In this document: piece after piece, positions 1-10,800 of the stretch
Layout: every line of letters begins with the position of its first letter
Position numbering within the stretch: the stretch's first letter is position 1
DNA from: Lyophyllum atratum
Taxonomy: Eukaryota > Basidiomycota > Agaricomycetes > Agaricales > Lyophyllaceae
Length of the DNA stretch: 64,000 nucleotides
Reading direction: 5' to 3'
NCBI GenBank assembly: GCA_014905825.1
Contig: JACGCN010000003.1
Span: forward strand, 1,674,001-1,738,000
Program-made: the position numbers and the translations under genes
Notes under the pieces: model-generated
Databases searched by the model: none
What the model was told of the DNA's origin: nothing
The model's input: only the letters and a program-made list of their open reading frames with translations

Positions 1-172
1 AGAACGTATCAGACAAGAACAACGTACCATAGACCTCCGCTTTGTATTCCATCCCGGGAAGCCGCTGTTTCCTGTAATGTACTGTGCCAGAGGGGTCCAC
101 AAGATCGACTACATTTGGGTTGTCCGTATGTTGCGTAAGATGAAGAGTGAAGAGGTTCTGATCCAAGCTCAT
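1..172 (-). CDS. 5' exon of a small basidiomycete protein gene (partial, runs off left edge)
   Basis: The minus strand opens with ATG at 172 and reads MSLDQNLFTLHLTQ, then a segment containing VVDLVDPSGTVHYRKQR, to a clean donor (GTACGT) at about 27. The remaining exons lie outside the window. The N-terminal pattern (DxxLFTL, VVDLVDP.G.VHYRK) resembles a family of roughly 200-residue uncharacterised proteins that I associate with Agaricomycetes. No function is known to me and none is inferred. The start is the first ATG in the open frame. Confidence 0.5.
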   Translation of the reverse strand, partial: MSLDQNLFTLHLTQHTDNPNVVDLVDPSGTVHYRKQRLPGMEYKAEVYGTLFLSDTF

Positions 173-3100
173 GGTATAGAGTAAATTTGCGCGAGAACAA
201 GATGCAGAAGAGTGGTATAGCTTGGGTATAGCTTATAATGATTGACTGCGGGGGAACTGTGATCACAAGTGTTGCGTTCGGCATAGCCCCTCCGGAACCA
301 TTGACAGCGACAGCCACCGCCTCGGGAACGTGGACAGCAGGCGCCCACCACTATCTCGCTCACCTAATCTGAGTACTTAGGTGAGGCCTGAAAGGCTTTC
401 ATGTGTAGCGAGTATCAGCGGGACCGAATTCGAGCGTCGCAACTTTGTTGATGCTATTTGCGCAAAGTCGCGTCCTGGACGACGCGTCTCTTGCAGTCAA
501 CCATACCTCTCTGATATTCATCTCCATACCCATGACTACGTTCCATCGCCGATGCCTAGATCACTCTGTAACAAGGTCCAACGGAGGCAAACTAGCTTGA
601 ACTCCTTTCCGCCAACCAGGCAGATATAATTTCAAAAGCATTGACATCTTCGCTTTCAATGGTTTCGATATTTAGGTGCAGAGATGTTGCCAAAGTGGTC
701 GGACGAGTCAAAAGCCAAGAGAGTCTACGTCCGAATCTCCATATTGTTCCCTTGAAAAGTGCCCTTTGACCCTCCTATAACCTTCAAGACTCGTTCTCCG
801 ACCATTCCAAGCCACCCTATCCTCATCCCCATGCGTCGTCCGAATCTACATAAAGTACGACCTCCTTTCCAAGCTGGACCCGCTCAAGTTTTGCGCTGGC
901 CAACATAGAAACCAACATGTAGCCCCACCCTCAGCGCCCAATTTCGAATCGTGTATCAGCATCAGTATCAATCACCGCTGGGACCCTCAACGACGCCCGC
1001 TCCGCACGATCCAACTCATTCCCGTCCGAGGACATATTTGCTGGCGTCGGCGCTGCTGCGGCCCTCCGTGGAGACGTCCGCATGGCGCTGACTGCCACTT
1101 CGCCATCAAGGCGTTCAGACATCCAGACATACACACTTGCGCTGTATTGTTCCGTAGATGATGTTACGGACAGAAGTGATGTTCTTGTCCTCTCTGGGAG
1201 GCAGAAGAACGGGAGACCCTACCGCAACAACAACACCCCTATCATACGAAGCAAAGCACTGGATCAGGGCGTGTACATCTTCATGGATTCTAGAGCTTAC
1301 GGGTCGTATCGCGCTGTACGACCGCCTCCCATGCCACGGTTCCCGAGTCCCAATCTCCCGGAACCTGGAATTGTGAAAGGACGAAATCACTTGCCGTAAT
1401 ACGCCATTCCAAGGTTTCTCCTGTTTTGTTCCCAGACTCCCATGGGCCGTTTATCGCCCCCTGCGCCTATTCCTATGTCTGACGAAAGCTAGCCTTCCTT
1501 GCCACCTGATATATCCACCGACTGGTACCAAGGGTTACATTACCATGGCCGTTGGTATGGTACGCCGCATGTCCTTCAAGTTTGGGCTACATACATCATA
1601 TGGGACTCGGAATTGGCAGAGATGTTGACGAAACCAGTCTTGGATAGATGTATCAATGTCATTCTTCAGAATCTAAAGAGGTGTTATTTAGATTCTGCTG
1701 CCGGATCCGCCACGTCGATGAGCCATCCACCCGTGCGTCTTGCACATCCCCCCATGCGTAGTTCTCTGCATGCTCTCCCTCAGATCATGCCCTGTGGTCA
1801 TACCAACCATCTTCCCTCGGTGGATTTTCGATAGTCACGGACCTGCCCCTTCAAGTTTAAATTAACTGCCAATAGCGTTCTCGAGTTCTTCTCTGTGGAT
1901 CCAAATATTTGTAGTCCCTTCATTCATCGAAGCACGCCATCTGCAGATTCGTCCGAATCTCTGACTTCTGTGGTTGATATGGATCGAGATAGGATATGGG
2001 CGCAGATCACGGCTTCCGGTTTAATTGCCTCATCCCCGTCAGTGGACATGAAGCGCTTCGAAATACGGCCTGCATTTGGGCTGTCGTGGATCGGTATGGC
2101 AGTCCCTTTCCAAAGCAGCGGCGCGCCTGTGCGAGATGACCGACGTGCTCTTGCGCCGTCAGCGGTTTTCGGGTCCTTACCCAACACCTGGAACCAACAT
2201 ACTTACCATGTCGCGTTCGAGCTAATCTAACCGTGTAAGTATGCGCGTTCATTTACCTCTGCTTGGGCAGAGACGCACCAAACTTGAGCTGACGACGTTA
2301 TGGACTGGATTACGGATAGCGCCCTGCGTTTTGAGGGTGCTTCACTTCCTTGCTCCACAACCGTTCAGGGGTCGGTTTACCATTTATCGCAAGGCGAGAT
2401 GAATTCGCATGGGAATTTCTAGAGGTCAATGTTCGTCAGGCCATGGATCCTTCCAGTATAAACGCGTGAGTCTGTGACTGTCTCGAAACCAAATTGTAGC
2501 TGACAACTTAGAAAAAGAGCAGTCTTCGCACCTGATTCTATCGGCGGGGAGGCGGGGACCTCGCTGGACCTTGGTTATGCGACTTGGAGTAGAGACTTGC
2601 CGAGCATCTGCTGATCCACCATACCTCCCCTTTATCACTCTGGCCGTCTGCGAGGGCAAAAATTTTGATATCGTGTCTACACGGTGCTACAAAAGCAACG
2701 TTCCTTTGCAGTCTACGTACTGATGGGTGACAGAGTTTGTAAGCTTTTCAGCGAATCCCCATCTTGGATAGCATTGGACACATTAACCTAATAAAGCTCT
2801 TCAAATAAGTGTTCGCACAGCTTCCTCAGGACGCCAACCGTTTCGAGGTGGTGTAACGCGATATCTAGGGCCTCGAATATATGGGACTGTCGGGTGATAT
2901 CGGCTTTCTGTAGATTAATGGTAGAGTCAAGGGAAAGATATAGGTCGCGGTGTCACATTCCGGTGATTCTAGAAACAAACCCTTGGGTTTTCGAACATGG
3001 AGCCTAGTCCTATGTGATCTACGGTGGATACCTAGCTTGTATGAGCCTTGCAGCGGGTCTTTGACGATGAGATACTTAATATTATTGTCCGTAGCGACGT

Positions 3101-3282
3101 GCTAGTCTCTATTCCAACGCGATCACTGTATGAAAACCCTATTCGGTGCAGCCAGTGGTGAGCGCCGCGCTCACTTCTAGCCACGGCGAACTATTCTTAG
3201 CGACCTGTGGACTATTTTTAGCCTCACTTGCACCAACGTCATAGTATCCCCATACCCCCTGCACGACTCTTTCTTCTCAACC
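173..3282. other. gene-poor interval, no recognisable gene
   Basis: About 3.1 kb with only short open frames, the longest about 110 codons (for example 1499-1834 and 1895-2230 on the plus strand). None continues across plausible splice sites into a recognisable domain. I saw no terminal inverted repeats or transposase motifs. It could hold a decayed element or a lineage-specific gene with many small exons; nothing in the sequence decides this. Confidence 0.4.
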
Positions 3283-4883
3283 ATGTCCACCGCAGACAAA
3301 TCGATCGACCCTATCCTCCCCTCCAACCTCCCCGCCTCCGATGATTCCCCACTCAGCGGCGCCCTCACTGCCCTCGTCGACCACTCCGCCACCCACACGG
3401 ACGTGAGCCAGGGTATCCACGCGCCCGTACACACCCACATCCCATGGATCCGTGCGCTCGTCCCGGGTATTGAGGACCTCGCAGTTACACGGCACCTCGG
3501 CAACTTTGTGTGTATCCGCGAGACAGACAAGACCATCTTTGAGTCCATGCCGATATATGCGCGGTAGGTCCTCTTTTTCGGCGCATGAGCTGCATTAACA
3601 TGTTGCGGTTATCTAGCATTGGCATGCACCTCGTGTTCTATGGTTATGGGCGTGCCAAGATACTCGGCACGCGGAACGTGGAGCACCTTTTGACTGAGGA
3701 GTCCATTAGGGTGCGTACATCGACCCCATCTCCTATTCAAAGCCCCAGACGCGATCATGGGTCTGTACGTTTCTAGCAAGGTCGCATTTATGACAGCCCA
3801 GAATCTGCACATTCCATCCCCTCATTCGTGCGCACCTATGGACTGCAGACCGACGAGCTGCTCGAACCTGATCTCAAGGCATACAAGTGCTTCAATGACT
3901 TCTTCACGCGGTATGTTTTTTCTACTTTCTCAAGACGCGTCGGGAACCCATCATTCGTGATAACAGGAAACTTAAGCCCGGCGCGCGTCCCGTAGCCAAC
4001 CCAGATGACCCCCTGGGTGTATGCAGCGCGGCGGACTGCAGGTTGACGGTCTACCAGACCGCCGACCTCGCGAAGCAGTTCTGGTGTGATTTTTCCTTAG
4101 TGCTACGAATTCGTGATCATGAACGCCCCATAGCGCAGGATCAAAGGCAAGCAATTCACCATCCCCTCGCTCCTCGCGTTGGCGCCCGACTCCAAAGAGG
4201 CACAGGCATTCGACAACGGTGCCCTCGCGATATTCCGCCTGGCGCCGGCGGACTACCACCGTTTCCACGCGCCAGTTGACTGCACGGTCGCTAGCGACCC
4301 TGTCGACGTACCAGGGCAATATTACACAGGTGCGTGTTCCAGCCTCATGGGTGTGTTGGAATGTCAACTGATGACTCGCTCGGTAGTGAACCCACAGGCG
4401 GTGAATGAGCCTGGCTTTGATGTCTTCAAGGCGAATCGGCGTTCCATAGTCTATCTCACGCATGAGACGACGGGACTCCCGGTTGCGGTGGTGGCGATTG
4501 GGGCTTTGCTTGTGGGGAGCATCCGGTGGAGTGGCGGTGCGGAGAAGGGGAAGCGTTTGAAGAGGGGAGAGGAGCTGGGGTGAGTGTTTTGTTTGTGAGG
4601 GAAGAGTCTAGCTGACGGGTAGGCTTTGGAAGGTATTTCGCATACGGGGGGAGCACGGTGGTTGTTGTGTTTCCGCAGAGAGGTGTAGAGTGTGTATCCT
4701 GGATTCGATGGAGGCTTTTTGAACTTATGGTGTTTTAGGTTCGACGCAGACCTCGTTCGTAATTCCTTGCAGCCCATGGAGACGCTTGTCAAGGTGTGTT
4801 GGTATTCCATTGTATGAGTTCCTGAGCTGAATGCATTGTAGGTCGGTAACTCGATTGGCAAGATTGCACACGGCCTGTCGTAA
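3283..4883 (+). CDS. psd: phosphatidylserine decarboxylase
   Basis: Converts phosphatidylserine to phosphatidylethanolamine. Conserved blocks appear in order across about seven exons: FNDFFTRKLKPGARP, a stretch containing FRLAPADYHRFHAPVD with the family histidines, NRRSIVYLTHET, and near the C-terminus YGGSTVVVVFP. GGST is the self-cleavage site where the serine becomes the pyruvoyl group; GGST rather than LGST resembles the Psd2 type. No C2 domain is visible and no clear N-terminal membrane anchor, so localisation is open. The start is the ATG in the context AACCATGTCC. The gene ends 115 bp from the convergent RIB3 gene. No frame breaks were seen. Confidence 0.93.
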
Positions 4884-4997
4884 TAATATTCCAGAGGGAT
4901 CCTTCTAAATACCATAACCGAGATAATCCATGTATTCTATGAATACCCATTCCGTCACTAAGTAGTTTATACACTGGATGGATCCTCCTCACCTCTC

Positions 4998-5840
4998 CTA
5001 TTGCCCCGGCAATGGATGCTGCCGTCTCCATTCCGCCAGCATCTCGACGCTAATCATTTTGAGTCCCCAGCGGTCCGCAAACGCTCTGCAGTCGTCCCGC
5101 CGAGCCATGGTCCCCCGGGCATCATCATTCACGAGCTCACACAGTACGCCCGCGGGCGGTAGGCCTGTAAGCAGACAGAGGTCCACTCCGCTTTCGGTGT
5201 GGCCCATGCGAGTGAGTACGCCGCCTGTGCGTGCACGCAGAGGTACCATGTGCCCCGGGCGCGTAAAGTCGTCGGCGCGGGAGGTGGGGCTAGCGAGGGC
5301 GCGCGCAGTCGCGCTCCGGTCGGCGGCGGAGATGCCGGTGGATGTGCCTGAGAATGGAGAAGTCAGTTCGGTGTGTACGAGTAGAGAGAGGGACACGGAC
5401 CGTGCTTGTAGTCGACGGTAACGGTGTACGCTGTCCGATGGCGTTCCTGGTTGTTCGGGACCATCATAGGGATGTCGAGCTCCTCGAGGCGCTCGCCGGG
5501 GAGGGCAACGCAGATGTAGCCGCTGCGGGGGGTGTCATTTTCACATGGGTAGGGTTTGGAGTGGGATGGGACGGGGAACGCACCTGGTGTGCTTGATCAT
5601 CCAGGCCATCTTTTCGGTGGTGCAGAGTGAGGCGGCGATGATGAGGTCGCCCTCGTTCTCGCGGTTTTCGTCGTCCATGACTACGAGAAAGTCGCCGGCT
5701 TGGAAGGCGGCGAGGGCGTCTTCCATGGGGTCAAAGGCGAACATGGATCGCGGCGGGGTATCGTGGATAGGTGCAGGCCGCTTGAGGGTGGCGGCGTTGG
5801 GATGGATGGGTTGGGTGGGGGAGACGGCGGTAGGAGCCAT
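4998..5840 (-). CDS. RIB3: 3,4-dihydroxy-2-butanone 4-phosphate synthase
   Basis: Riboflavin biosynthesis enzyme that turns ribulose 5-phosphate into 3,4-dihydroxy-2-butanone 4-phosphate plus formate. Three exons. The metal/substrate loop [13 protein letters not shown] is in exon 1, [13 protein letters not shown] in exon 2, and [12 protein letters not shown] and GHTESGVDL in exon 3, giving the expected acidic and histidine ligands. At about 230 residues it is a stand-alone RIB3 with no GTP cyclohydrolase II fusion. The start is the ATG at 5840; an open stretch upstream lacks an ATG. Transcription is divergent from the phosphate carrier gene. Confidence 0.93.
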
Positions 5841-6169
5841 GGGAGTGGGTTTGTATGGGCACGGTTTGGGCACGGTTTATAAAGCCGTACTGACAGGGAA
5901 TATCATGAGTATGCTGATGTGAATGCTGAATAATCGGGGAGTGCTATACTCTGGACACTATACTAATCTGACCGAGATAATCATTTAATGATAATCTCAT
6001 AGAATCTCATCTGTCGGCATGTGCGGCGCGTGATTGGACCGGTGGAATCCGGGACAAGACGGACTTTACACAAAACTTTCGGGCAAAGTCCGCTGGCAAA
6101 GTTGTTCATTCTCCTCCACAAGAGCCCTTAGACGTCCCGTAGACTTTTCACTTTTATTTCCTCTTAAAA
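5841..6169. promoter_or_regulatory. shared divergent promoter of RIB3 and the phosphate carrier
   Basis: The 329 bp between the two divergent ATGs carries no credible open frame. A pyrimidine-rich run (about 6110-6168) precedes the carrier ATG, as is common at strongly expressed fungal genes. No specific factor site can be assigned by eye. Confidence 0.5.
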
Positions 6170-7327
6170 ATGTCCCAGGTCACTCCCAAGTGGGACTCCA
6201 GGTCAGTCTCCCCGTTCTTTACTTGTTGTGAGCTCGACGCTGACATGGCCACTGCAGGTTTGCCGGCCCCATCCCCCATGACAGCTCCTACTATGCCAAG
6301 TGCATGCTCGGTGGTGCTATTGCCTGCGGCTTCACCCACGCCGGTATCACTCCTTTGGACGTCGCAAAATGTAACATGCAGGTCAGTTCTCACCTTCTTT
6401 CCTCTCTGTTCTCATATTCACCTTCAAACAGGTCAACCCCAACAAATACAAGGGTCTCGTCCCCTCCGTGAAGCTCCTCATCAAAGAGGAGGGCGCCACC
6501 GGTATCTGGAAAGGCTTCGGACCCACCTTTGTCGGGTACTCTGCCCAGGGCATGTTCAAGTACGGTCTCTACGAAGTCTTCAAGGATTTCTACTCCACCC
6601 TCGCCGGAGAGGAAGCCGCCAACAAGTACAAGCCCGCCATCTGGCTCGCCGGTTCCGCCTCTGCCGAGGTCTTCGCTGACATCGCGCTTTGCCCCCTGGA
6701 GATGACCAAGGTCAAGATCCAGACGAGTCCCACTGGCACCTTCCCTACCGCCTTTGGCGCTGCCATCAGGGAGATGAGCCGCACCAAAGCTGAGACCCGC
6801 TACCCCTTCGGCTCCCTCGTCCCTCTATGGTCCCGTCAGGTGCGTTCCCCTGTCTATCCGCCTTTACCGAGATACGCTAACACAAGTCGCGTAACAGATC
6901 CCCTACACCATGGCCAAGTTCTTCTTCTTCGAGAAGATCGTCCAGACCTTCTACACGCACGTCTTCACCAAGCCCAAGGACTCGTACAGCAAGGGTACCC
7001 AGCTCGGCGTCACCTTCGCGTCCGGTTACCTCGCCGGTGTCGTCTGCGCCATCGTCTCCCACCCCGCTGACTCCCTCGTCTCCCTCCTCGGCAAGGCTGA
7101 GAACAAGGGCAAGTCCGCGGGACAGATCGCTCGCGAAGTCGGTATCTCCACTCTCGCGACCAAGGGTCTCGGCACACGTGTGATCATGATCGGTGCGTAC
7201 AAGTGATGCTTGAAATCTTTACAAGGAGGCTTAACGCGCGCATATAGGTACCCTCACTGGCTTCCAATGGTGGATCTATGATTCGTTCAAGAGCGCCATG
7301 GGTCTTGGCACAACCGGTGGAAAGTAA
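6170..7327 (+). CDS. MIR1/PIC2: mitochondrial phosphate carrier
   Basis: Inner-membrane carrier importing phosphate into the mitochondrial matrix. Five exons. All three mitochondrial-carrier signatures are visible: PLDVAKCNMQ, PLEMTKVKIQ and PADSLVSLLGK. The N-terminal part YYAKCMLGGAIACGFTHAGI and the C-terminal TLTGFQWWIYDSFK are typical of phosphate carriers rather than ADP/ATP or dicarboxylate carriers. The product is about 305 residues, normal for the family. The first intron (6202-6257) splits the arginine codon after KWDS. The frame is intact. Confidence 0.95.
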
Positions 7328-7850
7328 ACGCGTCTACTTTTGTGGTTGAAGGACTGTTGGTTTGTTGGATTATTGATATTATCTCGACCTCCCTACTTTC
7401 CCGCCGTATCCCCTCGACCTTATCTATCCATTTATGTCGTGCATATTAGATCGGAACTCCATATTAATGAATACAAGCCTGGAGGAATCAGACTGTCGTG
7501 GAAGTGGTGCAAGTGTTAAAATTCGAGGTAATTTGTACTCATTATCAGGACACGGTTTTGCGAACCAAGACGTGTCGAGGCGCCCTTTTTCTTTACTCTC
7601 GCATAAATGACGCGTTCGTGCAAGAGATTGTGAGTTATGTAAGCAACTCAAGGAACAAACGAGTCTTGGAGTAGCGGAAACTTGAAGGGATGAATCTTCG
7701 TCTGAACATTCGAGCTCACTGTTAAAGCGAGACTAATTTGTTTCCTGACGGACCTTTAGCAACAGGATAGTCAACTTGAGACCATGGTATATTTCCTACA
7801 TATGATATGATGTCCTATGAAAATGCTGTATACTTTCCCATCCTTTCAAA
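7328..7850. other. intergenic, convergent 3' ends
   Basis: About 520 bp between the 3' end of the phosphate carrier gene and the 3' end of the CCCH/RING-IBR gene. I specifically looked here on the minus strand for a missing RING2 (paired CxxC and HC motifs) and found none. No other feature is visible. Confidence 0.5.
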
Positions 7851-10800
7851 TCAGCCCGTAACGACAACATTATCATGGGCCATGCAGTCCAGCCCTTCAT
7901 GGTATTCTGAGCGGCATGCCGAGCACACCTCCGTGAAGCACGTCGGGCACGTATACACATACACACCCGCGCGTCCCTCCGCCACTGGCCGATACACCGT
8001 TTCGCAATGCGGCGTTGGGCAAAAGAAGAACACCTCCGGCTGCGCGCGCACATACGCGAGGAATGCGTTCCGCAGGAGAGCAGCCTCATCAACGGTGCGC
8101 AGAACATCACGCACGATGACGTACGGGATATATTCCCCACATCGCCCACCACCGCCACCCGCGCTCTCATCTACTTCATCACACACATGGGCGACTGCAC
8201 CGTGGCAGCACGTACTGCAGCCCAGCCGATGCTTGCAAGACGTATTGCAGACATGTCTCGCAGTAGACATGTCTGCAAGACAGCTTGCGGGGATTCCGAC
8301 AAGGACGACGGCACACTGGACAGCCATCCCCAATTGCATCATCGGGACGCATCGTCCTTGCCAGCGGCCCCCAGAGCCGCCTTGGCCTTCTGCATATCCG
8401 CATCACCCCGCACAATCAACTGCGGGACAGGCCACATCCAGTGTTAGCTTATTTGCCCCCAGCTCATTCTGCAGCGTCGTGTACGCGCCATCCAGCAGCA
8501 TGCGCAGCGTAGGCAGATCTAGGGGCAAGACGTGCCGCTGCATACGCACCATCTTCAGGCAGCTTCAGAACGAGGCCCCGCGCGCGCACACGGCTGTCAT
8601 CATCCCCAATAACTCGTATCCTTCGCATCCGGTGATCGACTTTGACGAAGAAAGAAGTATCGCCGTTGATCTTCTCGATAGCTCGCTCACTGCTCGATAT
8701 GTCGAAGTACTCATCCCAGACCGTGGCACCATCGATCACGAGCACCTCCCCCAGCAGCGCTGCCTGCAGCTTTCGGTTCGTGGCCGCGAACGGGGCACGC
8801 TTCTCGGCGTCGGCATAGATGTGGATATCGATCGGCTCGGCCTCGTCGCAAACGCGCAATGTACAGTCCTCCTGGCATGTCAAAGGCAGCTGCTCGAGGA
8901 CCCCACGTATTGCGTGGTACCTGCGAGCAGAGATCTTGTAGTTCGCATAGTGGACTTTCTGCAACGAGAGCGATAAGTCGCCGAGAAATGGCTGGGGCAC
9001 CCCATATGCGCCCATCACACGAGACATCCCGGAATCGAAGCTTGCAAACGCCATGTGTTTCACGCGGGTGGGGTCTAATGGGAGTCGATAGAAACGCTCA
9101 AGCGATCCTCGTGCTGCGAGAGTGTCGCGGATGCTGTCCAGGGGGCAGTCCACATATGCCGGGACGTTCATGTGCACTAAGGAAGCTTGTGCGAGCTGTT
9201 CAATGGCTGCGGTATCTGCGTCTACAGAGAAACCACTGAGCTTCACTGCGAACGTTGTGTCATTGGGCCGGGGGCGCGAGAACGCTGCGATGATCTTGCG
9301 TTTCTGGAAGATCATACCGTTGAGCCGTTTCTCGTGCGTCTTCGCAGTAGTGATAGTTGGGTAATAAGCCCACCCAGTACGAGACGGAGATGGCCAAGTG
9401 ATCTTGACCGTTTTACACTCCAGGGGCGACGTTGTTCTCTCCGTCACCAGTCGGGCCATTAGAGGTCGCGAATCGTATGTCTGTTTGTCCAGCTTGATAA
9501 TTGCTTTGACTGCGTCTCTCGGTGTGGCGAATTTCAGAAAAATGGAGGCCCCTAGTCCAGTGTTGTCAAGTGTGAGGTCGTCCGGTTCATGCTCTACGTC
9601 GTCAATGACTTCAGCGAGCTGTACGGCCTCCAGTATACGATATGTCTGGCGGAAGATTGGACACGACGACACGGCAGCTTTCAGATGCGGTCGTGATGTC
9701 TAGAGGGAGACAGCCGTTATCGAGTCCAAAACGAATTGTGCAGTTGAATAAGTCCCGCTCAACTACAAGTTCGGGCTCCTGGCAATCCGACTCGTCATCC
9801 GAAAACCACACAACAGACATTGATCACTCACGACGTTAATGGTAGATGTTTGATCTATGGACAATCCTCCCACATCAGATGTTTCGGTCTCATCGATCCC
9901 GTCGTGTGACTGCGATGTTACTGTTTTAGAGAGAGAGCAGGTTCTAAGAACGTCGAATACTGACCTCGACTGGAGTCGGGCTTCGTCTTCGGTCTTCAAC
10001 GATCGCATCTTTCTCGACAATGTGCATATATAGGCAGGAATCTCCATAAGCGCAATGTCCCTGGCCGAAAGCCTTGCATGGAGCTTGAAGTTTTGGAGGA
10101 ATCGATGGTTCAGGAATCTCATGGGACCACTCCACGGCCCACGTCTCCTCGTCCTCGTTAGGAGTTCGAGGGAAGGTAATTTGGTCCTCATCGGCCGTCA
10201 GCTGTGTATGTGCAGCAGAAGCGCCCTCAACTGCGTAATACGGCTCCTCATTCTTGATCGCTGTGTCTTCTTCCTCATTTGACAGTCGTTCTTCATCAAC
10301 TGCTGTGCGTTCCTCCGCGACTGGTTCACCTTCCTCCATGAAGTGTTCACCTTCCTCCTCGGCTTTTTCACCTCTGTCATCTGCCCATCCATCAGCCGTC
10401 AGGGTTGACTGTGCCACAGTCACCTTGGGAGCTCCCCAAGACCCTGTGCCCCGGTCCTCATCTACGAATTCTGGAAGGAATGGTTCTTCTGGGGAACCGG
10501 ACGTGTGGGAGGTACGGGGGTCCTGGAAGGTGTTGCGTTACGTGAAGCAGCGCTGCGTGGAGTTCCTCCACCCTTGGGGCTGCTTTTGGGGGCATCGTAG
10601 CTGTAGTTACAAGGGTCTTTCCTGCATCTACCCTTTGCGTAGTACGGGCATGAAAGTTGTTTGGGAGCCCAAGGATCATCTTCATCCTCCGGCGGCCAAT
10701 TGGAGCTCGCGGCTTGTTCCTCGACTGCCAGTTGACCGTTGTGGTCTTTGGATGCTTCTGCCCAAGGATCATCTTTATCCTCCGGTGGCCAATTTGAACT

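Noticed and set aside
3177..3548. Minus-strand open frame opposite the decarboxylase start
   Set aside because: Shadow of exon 1 of the phosphatidylserine decarboxylase gene; no domain.
4451..4915. Minus-strand open frame of 154 codons
   Set aside because: Antisense to the C-terminal exons of the decarboxylase; proline/serine-rich artefact of the opposite strand.
7807..8976. Long plus-strand open frame of 389 codons
   Set aside because: It is antisense to the RING-IBR and RRM coding strand, which shows ordered zinc-binding motifs; the plus-strand product has no recognisable domain and odd composition.
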